Both the position numbers and the translations under genes were made by a program. The notes below the pieces were generated by a model that was not told the origin of the DNA, searched no databases, and saw only the letters and a list, made by a program, of their open reading frames with translations. From positions 29,400 to 93,399 of the forward strand of contig JAFTXP010000013.1 of assembly GCA_017461545.1 (NCBI GenBank): a DNA stretch of 64,000 nt, read 5' to 3'. Source of the stretch: Clostridia bacterium (GTDB lineage Bacteria > Bacillota > Clostridia > UBA1212). Of this stretch, positions 27,969-37,910 are shown in pieces. Position 1 is the first letter of the stretch, and every line of letters begins with the position of its first letter.

Positions 27969-28676
27969 TTGGAAAAGAGCTATCCGGATTTAAGTGACTT
28001 AGAAAAAAATTTGGGCTATTCGTTTAAGGATTTAAACAAACTTTATTCTGCCCTTATTCATACGTCATATGCAAATGAGCATAGTCGTGGTCGCCGTATT
28101 GTCAGAAGTAATGAAAGAATTGAATTTTTGGGAGATTCGGTATTGGGTCTTGCTTCCAGTACATATATTTATAAGAATTATCCTGATATGACAGAAGGTC
28201 GTATGTCTAAACTGAGAGCGAGTGTTGTATGCGAGAGTACATTGGCGGATATAGCAGTTTCTATCGGATTGGATCGTTGCCTGATACTCGGTGTCGGAGA
28301 AGATCAGTCCGGTGGTCGCGCAAAGGCATCTATATTGGCTGATGCTATGGAAAGCGTTTTTGGTGCTATTTATCTTGACTCAGGATATGAAACGGCTCAG
28401 TCAGTTGTTCTGAAGTTTATTGTGCCGGAGATTTTAAAGCGAGTAGATAATTTTGTTCTTTCAGATTATAAAAGCAGTATTCAGGAGATATGCGCAAAAA
28501 AACATTTGCGTGTATCATATTCTATTGTGTCTGAATCGGGTCCTGAACATGACAGAGTTTTTACTGCCCAAGCAGTTATTTCAAACGGACTTTCGGCATT
28601 TGGCGAAGGCAGGACAAAAAAAGACGCAGAACAAATTGCCGCAAGCCGTCTGTTGAAAATGTTTGAAAATAAATGA
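27969..28676 (+). CDS. rnc: Ribonuclease III
   Basis: 235 residues from a TTG start at 27969 with GGGAG 8 nt upstream; an in-frame TTG at 27942 lacks an SD. RNase III cleaves double-stranded RNA in rRNA and mRNA processing. The catalytic signature NERIEFLGDSVLGL is present. The C-terminal double-stranded RNA-binding domain includes FGEGRTKKDAEQIAA. Located downstream of acpP, as in many Firmicutes. Confidence 0.95.
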   Translation: MEKSYPDLSDLEKNLGYSFKDLNKLYSALIHTSYANEHSRGRRIVRSNERIEFLGDSVLGLASSTYIYKNYPDMTEGRMSKLRASVVCESTLADIAVSIGLDRCLILGVGEDQSGGRAKASILADAMESVFGAIYLDSGYETAQSVVLKFIVPEILKRVDNFVLSDYKSSIQEICAKKHLRVSYSIVSESGPEHDRVFTAQAVISNGLSAFGEGRTKKDAEQIAASRLLKMFENK

Positions 28677-28691
28677 TTTGTTTTATAAATT

Positions 28692-28715
28692 AAGCCTTTT
28701 AAAAGGCTTTTTTTA
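28692..28715 (+). terminator. Terminator after rnc
   Basis: Self-complementary AAGCCTTTTAAAAGGCTT followed by further T residues. Confidence 0.75.
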
Positions 28716-28740
28716 TTTGTTTAAAGAGAGAGTTTTTAAA

Positions 28741-29781
28741 ATGTTGATAATACCTATTTTTGTCCCTCATGCCGGTTGCCCGAATGACTGTTGTTTTTGT
28801 AATCAGAAAATAATCAGCGGTAACACATCTGTGCCGGATGCAGAATCAGTTTTGAGTACAATACAGTTTTACGAAAAAATTGCAAACAGATATGACGAAG
28901 TACAGCTCGCTTTTTATGGCGGAAGTTTTACCGCAATCGAAGTATCTCTTCAGGAAATGTTTCTGAAAACAGTTCAGCCTTTTTTGAAAGTTAACGGAGG
29001 ATTTATAGACCGTATCAGAGCATCTACAAGACCTGACTGTATTGATGAATCGGTAATCGACAGGCTTATAAAGTATAATGTTTCGATTATCGAACTCGGT
29101 GCACAATCTATGGATGACAATGTGCTCAAAATGTCCAAGCGCGGACATACTTCGGAGGCAACCAGAAAAGCTTCCCGGTTGCTGAAAGGTGCAGGGATTA
29201 CTTTGGGTTTACAAACTATGACAGGTTTGCCCGGTGCAACGAGTGAAAGCGATAGGAAAACTGCCGAGGAGATTGCTGAATTACAACCTGATATTGTGAG
29301 AATTTATCCTACCATAGTTATAAAGGATACTGATTTGTATGAATGGTTTTTGGACGGTGAATATATTTCACCGTCACTGGAGGAGACCGTTGATTTGTGC
29401 GCAGATCTTCTGGAATACTATGAGAGTAAAAATATAACAGTAATACGAATGGGACTTCAATCCTCTGATAACATAAGCGACAGAGGTGATATCGCCTGCG
29501 GTCCGTACCATCCTGCTTTCGGACAGCTTGTAAAGTCAAGAATTGCTTTGAGAAAAACAGAAGGAGCAGTTAAAAGTCTTTGCAAAGCATCAGCCGGCAC
29601 ACGTGGAAAATCTCTTATTATTTCTGTTCCCAAAGGTCAATGCTCGGATTATATAGGTCAGAAAAAATGTAATTCTGAGTATATTAAAAACAAATACGGT
29701 TTTCGCTCAGTAAAGGTTGTAGAATGTTCTATCGGAGAGGAGCAAAATAACAGCAATTATCCGAACGTAATCGTCAGGTAG
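28741..29781 (+). CDS. Radical SAM protein, Elp3-like
   Basis: 346 residues from the ATG at 28741, just after AAAGAGAGAG; the frame is open further upstream, but that stretch is the rnc terminator. The cluster motif is C13-x3-C17-x2-C20 in AGCPNDCCFCNQ. It continues with FYGGSFTA, ASTRPDCID and ELGAQSMDDNVL, blocks of the Elp3/oxygen-independent radical SAM group often encoded beside rnc in Clostridia. There is no acetyltransferase domain, so it is not a full Elp3. The substrate is unknown. The 3' end overlaps comEA by 8 nt in convergent orientation. Confidence 0.85.
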   Translation: MLIIPIFVPHAGCPNDCCFCNQKIISGNTSVPDAESVLSTIQFYEKIANRYDEVQLAFYGGSFTAIEVSLQEMFLKTVQPFLKVNGGFIDRIRASTRPDCIDESVIDRLIKYNVSIIELGAQSMDDNVLKMSKRGHTSEATRKASRLLKGAGITLGLQTMTGLPGATSESDRKTAEEIAELQPDIVRIYPTIVIKDTDLYEWFLDGEYISPSLEETVDLCADLLEYYESKNITVIRMGLQSSDNISDRGDIACGPYHPAFGQLVKSRIALRKTEGAVKSLCKASAGTRGKSLIISVPKGQCSDYIGQKKCNSEYIKNKYGFRSVKVVECSIGEEQNNSNYPNVIVR

Positions 29782-30535
29782 TTATAAAGTCTTTTATCGA
29801 ATCAAAGCGGCTTTGTTTTATACCTGTGACATTCATTATATCTTCTATATGCTCGTATGGACCGTTTTTTTCTCTGTAATCAATAATTTTTTGTGCTGTG
29901 CTCTCTCCTATTCCCGGGAGGATGCACAGTTCTTTTATATCGGCGGTATTTATATTTACAGTAATGGTTTCTATATCTGTATCAGATGTGCTGTTTTCTG
30001 AACTTGATGTCTGAGCAGGTACCGTAGTGACGAACCATCCGTTTTCGTCCTGATTCAGTTTTTCTGCCGAGTCTGTGACTGAAGGTATTTTTATCATCAT
30101 ATTGTCAGATAGGGGATATGCTAAATTTATACGAGTGAGATCTGCGTTTTCGGTAAAACCGCCTGCAGCTGTGACAGCGTCCTGAATAATACTGCCTTTG
30201 GGAACGGTGACAACGGAAGGATTTGTTACGCATCCGACTACATATACCGTGAGGTGGTCTGCGCTGTTATAAGGGGATGAAGTACTCATAGTGTCGGAAG
30301 CGGTCGAATCCGACACTGCGGATGTTTTCGCGGCTTCGGGCAGACTCGATGAGGCACTGTCTGATAAACCGGGGCTATTTGCTTCTAAAGCCAAAATAGG
30401 ATTTTCTTTTTCGATTCTTTTTTCGGAACGAATCGAGAAGCCAAGTATTGCCAATAGTACGAAAACCGATACAACGGCAGCAAATTTCAACCACCCCGGC
30501 AAATAAAAAACACGACCGAATAGTTTTATACGCAA
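29774..30535 (-). CDS. comEA: ComEA-family DNA-binding competence protein
   Basis: 253 residues. One N-terminal membrane helix (about residues 15-36), a Ser-rich linker, an SLBB domain (about residues 95-155, YVVGCVTNPSVVTVPKGS), a second linker and a C-terminal helix-hairpin-helix pair (VNINTADIKELCILPGIG, then NVTGIKQSRF). ComEA binds incoming double-stranded DNA outside the membrane during transformation. The start is TTG with AAAGGTG upstream. comEB/comEC are not adjacent here. Confidence 0.92.
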   Translation of the reverse strand: MRIKLFGRVFYLPGWLKFAAVVSVFVLLAILGFSIRSEKRIEKENPILALEANSPGLSDSASSSLPEAAKTSAVSDSTASDTMSTSSPYNSADHLTVYVVGCVTNPSVVTVPKGSIIQDAVTAAGGFTENADLTRINLAYPLSDNMMIKIPSVTDSAEKLNQDENGWFVTTVPAQTSSSENSTSDTDIETITVNINTADIKELCILPGIGESTAQKIIDYREKNGPYEHIEDIMNVTGIKQSRFDSIKDFITT

Positions 30536-30757
30536 AAAGCATCACACCTTTGTTATGTTATGTTGAAATGCTATTTTATTTCCCGGATTCAGTCAATTAT
30601 TTCCAAAAATGTTAATAATCATTAATTATATTCAGACAGAAACAAAAAATAGATAAAGAAAATCGCATATCTGTACAGCCAACACAATTTATTATTTAAA
30701 AAATTGAATAAAATATGATAATATAAAAGAAAGTATTGATTGAAGGACGTGTTTTAT

Positions 30758-31486
30758 ATGGAAAGTAAAAATTACCCTACGCCGCATATAAATGCAAAAC
30801 CTGAAGATTTTGCGAAAACCGTGTTGATGCCGGGAGACCCTCTGCGTGCGAAATTTATTGCCGAAACATATCTTGAGGATGCCCGCCTCGTAAATAATGT
30901 TCGCGGAGTACAGGGCTATACCGGAATGTACAAGGGTGTAAAAGTTTCCGTAATGGCGAGCGGTATGGGAATGCCTTCAATGGGTATTTACAGCTATGAA
31001 TTATTCAACTTCTTCGGCGTTGAAAACATTATCAGGGTGGGATCCGCCGGTTCGATCAATATGAATGTAAATATTCGCGATGTGGTACTTGCGATGGGTG
31101 CATGTACCAATTCTGCTTACTCAAAGCAGTTCGGTTTGCCGGGAGATTTTTCTGCCATAGCTGACTATAAAATGTTGCAGACCGCTGTTGAAGTTTCAAA
31201 AGAGATGGGTGTCAGATGGCACGTAGGAAATATAGTCTCATCGGATACTTTTTACAGTGACGATACTTCAGCCAATGACAAATGGAGCAAAATGGGTGTC
31301 ATGGCTGTTGAAATGGAAGCTGCTGCTCTTTATATGAATGCGGCTCGCGCGGGCAAGCGCGCGCTCGCCGTCTGTACAATATCCGACCATATATACAAAA
31401 ACGAAGCTACAACGTCTGAGGAAAGACAGACATCGTTTACTCAGATGATGGAAATAGCACTTGAAACGGCGGTGCGGATGGAATGA
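30758..31486 (+). CDS. deoD: Purine nucleoside phosphorylase (DeoD type)
   Basis: 242 residues from the ATG at 30758 with GAAGGA upstream; an in-frame TTG further up is not needed. DeoD cleaves purine nucleosides with phosphate to base and (deoxy)ribose 1-phosphate. The phosphate site GDPLRAKFIA, the GMGMPSMGIYSYE block and the nucleoside-binding VAVEMEA-like MAVEMEAAALY support the hexameric DeoD family. It overlaps deoB by 4 nt, so the product sugar phosphate is handled by the next enzyme. Confidence 0.96.
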   Translation: MESKNYPTPHINAKPEDFAKTVLMPGDPLRAKFIAETYLEDARLVNNVRGVQGYTGMYKGVKVSVMASGMGMPSMGIYSYELFNFFGVENIIRVGSAGSINMNVNIRDVVLAMGACTNSAYSKQFGLPGDFSAIADYKMLQTAVEVSKEMGVRWHVGNIVSSDTFYSDDTSANDKWSKMGVMAVEMEAAALYMNAARAGKRALAVCTISDHIYKNEATTSEERQTSFTQMMEIALETAVRME

Positions 31487-32664
31487 ATGTTAAAAGAGTC
31501 TTTTTAATCGTGTTGGACAGCGTCGGCGCGGGAGAACTTCCGGATGCGGAAAAGTTCGGGGACAGAGGAGCAAATACTTTAAAAAGTATTCACAAGTCTC
31601 CGTTCTTTGAAATACCGAATCTTATGAAAATGGGCCTCGGCGACATACAGGGACTTGAATACCTTAAGAACTGCATGGCGGAGAACGGCGAAAAGCATAC
31701 TGCGGCTGTCGGAAAAGCGGCGGAGCTTTCCATGGGAAAGGATACTACAATAGGTCATTGGGAGATAATGGGGCTTGTTTCAAAGGAACCTCTTCCGACA
31801 TATCCGGACGGTTTCCCGAAAGAAATAATTGACGAGTTTTCACGTCTCACAGGCAGAGGCGTGCTTTGCAACAAACCGTATTCCGGCACTGAGGTAATAG
31901 CAAAATACGGAGAGGAACACATAAAAACAGGCGATTTGATAGTATATACATCTGCCGACAGTGTGTTTCAGATTGCGGCGCACGAGGAAGTTGTACCGGT
32001 GGAGAAGCTGTATGAATATTGCCGCACAGCCAGAAAAATTCTGACAGGAAAAAACAGCGTGGGGCGAGTAATTGCAAGGCCTTTTGTCGGGGAGAACGGA
32101 AACTTTACAAGAACTTCAAACAGACATGACTTTTCGCTTGAACCTACAGGCAGAACACTTCTTGATGCATTGAAAGAAAAAGATTTTGACGTGATAGGCG
32201 TCGGCAAGATAAATGATATATTTGCGTCGCGCGGCATAACGGAGTTTGTCACGACAAAAGGTAACGATGACGGAATGGATAAGACTCTCGGATATGCCGA
32301 AAAGGATTTTACGGGACTTTGTTTTGTAAATCTTGTAGACTTTGATATGATATACGGCCACAGGAACAATATTGACGGATATGCGGCGGCGCTTACCGAC
32401 TTTGATTTCAGGCTCGGAGAATTATTGCCGAAGCTCAGGGAGGAAGACATTCTTATAATAACTGCCGACCACGGATGCGACCCGGGAGATATAAGCACAG
32501 ACCATACGAGGGAGTATGTTCCGATTCTTATATACGGAAAAGATATTAAACCTAAAAATCTGGGAATCAGAAAATCGTTTGCAGATATTGCAGCAACTGT
32601 TGCGGAGTGGTTTGGCATAAGTTATGAAACATCAGGCGAAAGCTTTGCAAAAGAGCTTTTATAA
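31483..32664 (+). CDS. deoB: Phosphopentomutase
   Basis: 393 residues of the alkaline-phosphatase-like metal enzymes. It interconverts (deoxy)ribose 1- and 5-phosphate. Metal ligands lie in FLIVLDSVGAGELPDA, the nucleophile region in GKDTTIGHWE, and further ligands in ADHGCDPG and DHTREYVP. The start codon overlaps the deoD stop (ATGA), showing translational coupling. Confidence 0.97.
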   Translation: MNVKRVFLIVLDSVGAGELPDAEKFGDRGANTLKSIHKSPFFEIPNLMKMGLGDIQGLEYLKNCMAENGEKHTAAVGKAAELSMGKDTTIGHWEIMGLVSKEPLPTYPDGFPKEIIDEFSRLTGRGVLCNKPYSGTEVIAKYGEEHIKTGDLIVYTSADSVFQIAAHEEVVPVEKLYEYCRTARKILTGKNSVGRVIARPFVGENGNFTRTSNRHDFSLEPTGRTLLDALKEKDFDVIGVGKINDIFASRGITEFVTTKGNDDGMDKTLGYAEKDFTGLCFVNLVDFDMIYGHRNNIDGYAAALTDFDFRLGELLPKLREEDILIITADHGCDPGDISTDHTREYVPILIYGKDIKPKNLGIRKSFADIAATVAEWFGISYETSGESFAKELL

Positions 32665-32681
32665 AATTCAGAGGTATTTTT

Positions 32682-33722
32682 ATGAAAAAAATTCTATTTA
32701 TTGCGACGGGAGGAACTATTGCCTCCGCTGAAACGGAAAACGGACTTTCTCCCGAAATAACAGGAGAAGAGTTAACTTCTGCCATTCCCGAAGTGAAAGA
32801 AATATGCGAATATGACTGTATGCAGCTCTGCAATCTGGACAGTACCAATTTAGGTCCAAAGCACTGGCTGTATATTGTTGAAGTGATAAGAGACATTTAT
32901 AACTCATATGATGGTTTTGTGATAAGCCACGGCACAGACACGATGGCGTATACCGCATCGGCGCTTACATATCTTATGCAAAATCTTGATAAGCCGGTTG
33001 TTATAACGGGTTCGCAGTATCCTGTTGGGGCGGAGAATTCGGATGCTCACAAAAACCTGCGCGATGCTTTTACGGCTGTATGCGATGAAAATCTTAAAGG
33101 TGTTTTTGTTGTGTTCTGCGGATTTGTTATTGCAGGTTGCAGAGCAAGAAAGATGAAATCAATGAGTTATGACGGCTTCTACAGTATAAATTCTGATAAT
33201 GTTGCAGAGGTCAGAGGCGGGCATCTTGAATATACGGAGTGGTTCAAAACAACTTTGATAAAAACTCTTCAAACCGATGACGGCGATTTTGAAAAGGCAC
33301 CGCCTGTATTTTACAACCGTCTTAATCCCAAGGTTGCTGTTATGAAGCTCATTCCGGGAATGAAAGAGGATGTTCTTGAATATCTCTTTACAAAAAACGA
33401 TGCGGTAATTATTGAGAGCTTCGGTGCCGGAGGACTTCCCACATCCGATGAATATGACTTTGAAAGAGTTATACAAAAAGCAAACGACGAAGGCAAATTT
33501 ACTGTCATTGCTACGCAGGCATTACTTGACGGTACAAATTTGTCAACATATGAAGTAGGTAAAAAATTCAGGGATGAGCTTTCGGTGCTTGAAACTTACG
33601 ACATGACGATAGAAGCGGCTCTTTCCAAGCTGATGTGGATTTTGGGTCAGGCTTTTGAAAGGAAAGAGGTCGAAAAGCTTTTTTATACGCCCGTAAGCGG
33701 AGATATAAATATAAAAGTATAG
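32682..33722 (+). CDS. Asparaginase
   Basis: 346 residues, cytoplasmic (no signal peptide). Two catalytic threonine motifs are readable: ATGGTIAS near the N-terminus (T12) and SHGTDTMAYTA. NSDAHKNLRDA and an FGAGGLP block complete the fold. It hydrolyses asparagine to aspartate and ammonia. The 18-nt gap and the SD AGAGG suggest co-transcription with deoD-deoB. Type I versus type II preference cannot be told, although the lack of a signal points to type I. Confidence 0.92.
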   Translation: MKKILFIATGGTIASAETENGLSPEITGEELTSAIPEVKEICEYDCMQLCNLDSTNLGPKHWLYIVEVIRDIYNSYDGFVISHGTDTMAYTASALTYLMQNLDKPVVITGSQYPVGAENSDAHKNLRDAFTAVCDENLKGVFVVFCGFVIAGCRARKMKSMSYDGFYSINSDNVAEVRGGHLEYTEWFKTTLIKTLQTDDGDFEKAPPVFYNRLNPKVAVMKLIPGMKEDVLEYLFTKNDAVIIESFGAGGLPTSDEYDFERVIQKANDEGKFTVIATQALLDGTNLSTYEVGKKFRDELSVLETYDMTIEAALSKLMWILGQAFERKEVEKLFYTPVSGDINIKV

Positions 33723-33814
33723 ACTTTATGTCAATAATGTCATAAAATTTACAAAGATGATTTAATATTTACAAAATTAAAACAGATATAAGATATAAAA
33801 AGAAAGGGATTTTT

Positions 33815-36800
33815 ATGAAACTGACAACAAAAGCAGTAATGAGAACAGTTGCTTTGGCACTTGCCGCAATTTGTGTTATGACATGTGTGCCTTTTAGCGC
33901 AGTTGCCTCGGAAGTATCATTTACAAGCCCCGTTGCAGGAGGTATCATTGTAAATGAGAATTTTGATTCGTCCGCTGTATTTTCAGGGGGAAATTTTGTG
34001 TCCGATGAAAGCGGCAATGTTTATACAATAGAGGACGGAACATTGAAAAAAGCAGGTACAGACTCGGAAATTTTGGTGTCCGAACTGTCCGGCGCTTCAT
34101 CTCTCTGCATCACATCAGAAAAGTTCTACTGTGTTTTAAACGGAAACATTGTAAGTATTGACAGAGAAACTTATGATACAGAAATTGTAGCGGAATCAGA
34201 CGCAGTGATGATGTATGTGTCAGATAACGGAGATATTTATACTCTTGAAAATGATACAGTATATAAAAACGGAAAAACAGAGTTTTCCGCGGAGAGTATT
34301 TCAAGATTTTGCCCGACCGCATACGGATATATTTATTCTACGGGAGAATTCCTTTCTTACACAGTATACGGATTTGATGCTGCAACAGGAATGTCATTCC
34401 TTATCGCAGATGATGTTGAGTCATGGGACGTAGAGAAAGAAACACTTGTAATTGATTTTTCCGACAGCGAAAAAATGATTTCAGTGGAGGATCTCTGGAT
34501 GGGCGGCGCGCTTTCCGATTATAACCTTTACGGCACAGGTGATGTTGCAGAGCTTCTTGAAAATGTTTCGGGATCAACTTCCGTGACTGTAGGAGGCACC
34601 GTTCTCACTGCCGAGGAAGTGAGAGCAAATGATGTCTCGGAACTTTCAAATTCATACAGAAAGACTTTGTCAGCGGGAGCGCAGAATATTATCAAAAGAG
34701 CAAGACAGATGTATGAGATAGAGTGGACTCCTCTTGCAGATGTATATGCCGATTCAAAGCAGGCTTCAAATATGTATTTTAAAGCCGGAACGACTTATCA
34801 GGGTATCCCTTACGGTCAGCCTGTTCACGAAGGTGCTTTTGTAGGATTTAATGCAACAATTGATGAATTTGCCGCAGCGGTAAAAAATCCGTCAAGCAAA
34901 ATGTACACAACAAAAGGATTAAACTCATGGGGCGGCAACCGTTACTGTCCGTACTATTCAAATGACTGCAGTTCGTTTGTGAGCTACTCATGGGGAATAG
35001 GAAGAACTACAACCCAAAGCTTCAGCGATCAAAAGTCTTCAGACGGTTCCACAGGCTATAAGAATATGGGCAAGAATATAAAATCTCTTGAACCCGGCTA
35101 TGCAATCTGTACTGACGGTTCGGGTCATATTATCCTTATATATGATGTTGAATATGATTCAAAGGGAAATCTTCTCCGTGTAACAACTCTTGAACAGGTA
35201 GAGCCTCAGATGCGTAAAAAAGTATGGGGAGAGGGAGGAAATGCCGGAACTCTGGCTGATTTGCAGTCGTTTATAAACGGAACTCATAAGACAAACTCAA
35301 AACCGTACAGCATAATCAAGTACATGAAGATGGATTCTGTTCCTTTTAAGGCATGTTCTTCTTCTCCGATTGACAACGAGACTTATATAAATTACATAAC
35401 GATGCCGATCTCCTCGAAGTCAGAAGATAAAGCGGCAAGCGGCACTGCAAAAATTTTAAAATCAAAGGATTCTTTTGAAATTCAGGGATGGTCACTTCAC
35501 ACAGCGGGAATTAAATCGTTTGATTATAAAGTTGACAGCGGCTCATGGAAATCTCTTACGGCAGGTTATGATTCTTCAATAATCAATGTGGAATATTCAC
35601 GTTTTGTTTCAAAATGTGATTTGAACACTTTCTACGGAAAGATACCGATGCTTTCTGCAGGTTCACATACTGTTCAGGTGAGGGCAACCACAAAAAGCGG
35701 TTCAACATACACTGTTGCAAACTTTAACGTAAATGTTGTCTCGTCTGATACGAGCAAACAGGTTCAATTAAACTATGACAATCTTATCATTGCAGGCAAT
35801 ACATATTCCGCAGGCGGAAGTTATGTGAACAGAAGCATAAAAGTCAGCAGCCCGTCGGAATTGACGATTTCTTACAACGGCTGGTGCGTAAGTTCATCTG
35901 CCATAAAGCAGTTTGAATACAAAGTTGATGATGATTTGTGGAAACCTCTTCCGTCTTATTTCAGAAACGATGTATATGTCGGAGCAGGTGCAACTTATAA
36001 GACTGTATGCACTGACTGCAATGCATTCATGGGAGGTTCGGATCTCAGCTATTTGTCAAATAATGCTGTACACACTTATTCGATACGTGCTGTTACACAT
36101 GAAGGTGATGTGGTTGAGATTACGACAATCAAATTTACTGTCGGAAATCCTCCTGCGGCTACGACAACTCCTTCTTCTACCGCGACATCAAAGCCAACCT
36201 CGACAGCAAAAGCTACTGCAACGGCAAAAGCTACTGCAACGGCAAAAGCTACGTCAACGGCAAAATCTACGACAACTGTAAAACCTACTTCGTCGTCAAA
36301 GCCTGCATCGACATCAACGACAACCTCGGCGGCGACAAATAACAATACAGATAACTTGTTTACAAACACTCCTGTTCCTACATCGTCTGCCGAAGCAGAA
36401 AATGTTGAAATGCTAATTTTCGCCGAGATAAAGGATATCGGAAATAATACTTTGACAGATAATGCTGAAGTGACAGTTGAGGAAGCAGAAAGTACAGATG
36501 ATCTTGATAAAGCTTTAGAAACTGAAACTAAAGGCGCGGAATATGTTATTGTTGACATAGGAATCACAGACGGGGGTAAGGATGTAACACTTACTGATAC
36601 AATTGAGCTTTCGATCGACATACCCGAAGGATATGATGAAAAGGCAACTGTTTTGTATATTGTTTCTGAGGACGGCAGTCTTTCCCTTGCAGATGCAGTG
36701 TGTGCAGACGGAAAGATTACGTTTAAGGCTGAACAACTTGGTACGATTGCTATTGTGAATGGTTCTGAAGCAAATAATGAGAGTGCGACTCCGGGTGATG

Positions 36801-37081
36801 TGACAGAAACACCAGCCGCAACGGATGGTGAAGATGAGACTGACACGGAAACTACTGCCGGAACAGAAACAGAAGCTCCTGAGAAATCAGCACCAGCTGA
36901 GACTGATAGTGCGTCAAAAGACGGACAGAAAGATGATAAGAAAGATAAAGATGATGATGGTGATGATGGTTTAACGCCCGCTGCAATAGCAGGAATCGTT
37001 GCAGGTGCTGTTGTCTTAGTAGGCGCCGCGATTGCAGTTATCTTATTTATTTTAAAGAAAAAGAAAAACAAAACGGTTTGA
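33815..37081 (+). CDS. Large surface protein with NlpC/P60-like domain and shared C-terminal module
   Basis: 1088 residues. Signal peptide 1-31, then a beta-propeller-like or repeat region (about 40-280). A papain-like domain has the Cys motif NDCSSFVSYSWG (C385) and the His in GSGHIILIYD (H438), typical of NlpC/P60 peptidoglycan hydrolases. Two beta-sandwich repeats follow (about 540-650 and 670-770), each with a FDYKVD/FEYKVD.. W(K)..L pattern. Then a Thr/Ala-rich linker with four AKATAT-like units, a 110-residue module also found in the protein at 2983-5874, an acidic Thr linker, one membrane helix and KKKKNK. Probably a membrane-tethered cell-wall enzyme; the catalytic assignment is inferred from the motif only. 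Confidence 0.82.
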   Translation: MKLTTKAVMRTVALALAAICVMTCVPFSAVASEVSFTSPVAGGIIVNENFDSSAVFSGGNFVSDESGNVYTIEDGTLKKAGTDSEILVSELSGASSLCITSEKFYCVLNGNIVSIDRETYDTEIVAESDAVMMYVSDNGDIYTLENDTVYKNGKTEFSAESISRFCPTAYGYIYSTGEFLSYTVYGFDAATGMSFLIADDVESWDVEKETLVIDFSDSEKMISVEDLWMGGALSDYNLYGTGDVAELLENVSGSTSVTVGGTVLTAEEVRANDVSELSNSYRKTLSAGAQNIIKRARQMYEIEWTPLADVYADSKQASNMYFKAGTTYQGIPYGQPVHEGAFVGFNATIDEFAAAVKNPSSKMYTTKGLNSWGGNRYCPYYSNDCSSFVSYSWGIGRTTTQSFSDQKSSDGSTGYKNMGKNIKSLEPGYAICTDGSGHIILIYDVEYDSKGNLLRVTTLEQVEPQMRKKVWGEGGNAGTLADLQSFINGTHKTNSKPYSIIKYMKMDSVPFKACSSSPIDNETYINYITMPISSKSEDKAASGTAKILKSKDSFEIQGWSLHTAGIKSFDYKVDSGSWKSLTAGYDSSIINVEYSRFVSKCDLNTFYGKIPMLSAGSHTVQVRATTKSGSTYTVANFNVNVVSSDTSKQVQLNYDNLIIAGNTYSAGGSYVNRSIKVSSPSELTISYNGWCVSSSAIKQFEYKVDDDLWKPLPSYFRNDVYVGAGATYKTVCTDCNAFMGGSDLSYLSNNAVHTYSIRAVTHEGDVVEITTIKFTVGNPPAATTTPSSTATSKPTSTAKATATAKATATAKATSTAKSTTTVKPTSSSKPASTSTTTSAATNNNTDNLFTNTPVPTSSAEAENVEMLIFAEIKDIGNNTLTDNAEVTVEEAESTDDLDKALETETKGAEYVIVDIGITDGGKDVTLTDTIELSIDIPEGYDEKATVLYIVSEDGSLSLADAVCADGKITFKAEQLGTIAIVNGSEANNESATPGDVTETPAATDGEDETDTETTAGTETEAPEKSAPAETDSASKDGQKDDKKDKDDDGDDGLTPAAIAGIVAGAVVLVGAAIAVILFILKKKKNKTV
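36206..36277 (+). repeat. Four 18-bp units encoding the Thr/Ala linker
   Basis: GCAAAAGCTACTGCAACG occurs twice exactly and twice with changes, coding for (AKATAT)-like repeats in the surface protein linker. Confidence 0.9.
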
Positions 37082-37104
37082 TAACTGTTTTGAACGCGAT
37101 CGAT

Positions 37105-37157
37105 GCAAAGAGGGCGGTGAATTACTTCTGTAATTCACCGCCCTCTTTGCGTTTTTA
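37105..37157 (+). terminator. Terminator after the large surface protein
   Basis: A perfect 21-bp stem starting GCAAAGAGGGCGGTG with a TTCT loop, then GTTTTT. It probably also serves the convergent lipoprotein gene. Confidence 0.9.
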
Positions 37158-37171
37158 TATTTAACTGCAAC

Positions 37172-37714
37172 TTATATTATGTCGTCCATTCTTCTTAAAA
37201 TAAGTCCATATTCATTGTCTATATCACCCCAATTAATGCCGTCCGTTTCATCAGCACGCCCTTTTTTTACATGAAGCGACGTGATTCCGATGTTATCCGG
37301 ATTGACTGTATCCTCTGTCACGCAGTCAATTAAAAAATGATAATATGATTCGGTTGTTTCAACAAAATACGCTGCTTGCATATTTTCTGTCTCATCGCCG
37401 TAAGAAAAGGAAGAAGAGACAGTCGGCCCTTTTACAAGGCCGTAGGATTTTAACTTCCCTTTATAACTTTCAAAAAGCTGATCAATCATACTGTCCAAGT
37501 CGGTATCATTATCGCGGGCGGGTTTTGAGAATAATTTTTTCATTCCATCCTTGTTTTTGTTACCGAGTGTTGTAAGGAAGTCCCCGAAAACACCGTTTAT
37601 AGCATCGTTATCAGTGTCTTGTAAACGACGGTCATTGACTGACTCAATAAGTGAGCATGAACTGAATGCCATAATAAATGCCAATATTATACAGAAAAGA
37701 GGAATTTTTTTCAT
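37172..37714 (-). CDS. Lipoprotein, DUF5104-like
   Basis: 180 residues. The lipobox AFSSC places the lipidated cysteine at C20. The mature part has a helix-rich N-terminal half (DNDAINGVFGDFLTTLGNKN) and a strand-rich half ending GLILRRMD. Small lipoproteins with this layout in gut Clostridia are annotated DUF5104; I make that link from memory. Function unknown. The gene is convergent with the surface protein and divergent from the PH-domain gene. Confidence 0.75.
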   Translation of the reverse strand: MKKIPLFCIILAFIMAFSSCSLIESVNDRRLQDTDNDAINGVFGDFLTTLGNKNKDGMKKLFSKPARDNDTDLDSMIDQLFESYKGKLKSYGLVKGPTVSSSFSYGDETENMQAAYFVETTESYYHFLIDCVTEDTVNPDNIGITSLHVKKGRADETDGINWGDIDNEYGLILRRMDDII

Positions 37715-37842
37715 GTTATCACCTGATTAATAAATTTGCGGATGTGATTAAATGATTTGATTATATATGTGCGGAATATTTTTTGCAAATACAAGAGGAC
37801 TTACGGTTTCACTGTGGCATGTGTAAACATCTTTTGCACCGA

Positions 37843-37871
37843 TTGATTTTTGAACATTGCTGTGCTAATAT
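37843..37871 (+). promoter_or_regulatory. Promoter of the PH-domain gene
   Basis: TTGATT, 17-nt spacer, TAATAT, 40 nt before the ATG. Confidence 0.55.
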
Positions 37872-37910
37872 GTAACATGCGTATTTTTAAAAACATGAGG
37901 AGGATTTTAT

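Noticed and set aside
31968..32618. Minus-strand frame of 216 codons opposite deoB
   Set aside because: Shadow of a well-supported gene; no ribosome site and no family similarity.
36206..36277. Short regular repeats resembling a CRISPR array
   Set aside because: 18-bp units are adjacent without unique spacers and are codon repeats of a Thr/Ala linker.
36076..37071. Long minus-strand frame (331 codons) opposite the large surface protein
   Set aside because: It is the shadow of the Thr/Ala/Glu-rich linker and module; composition is Ser/Val-rich, with no SD and no recognisable domain.
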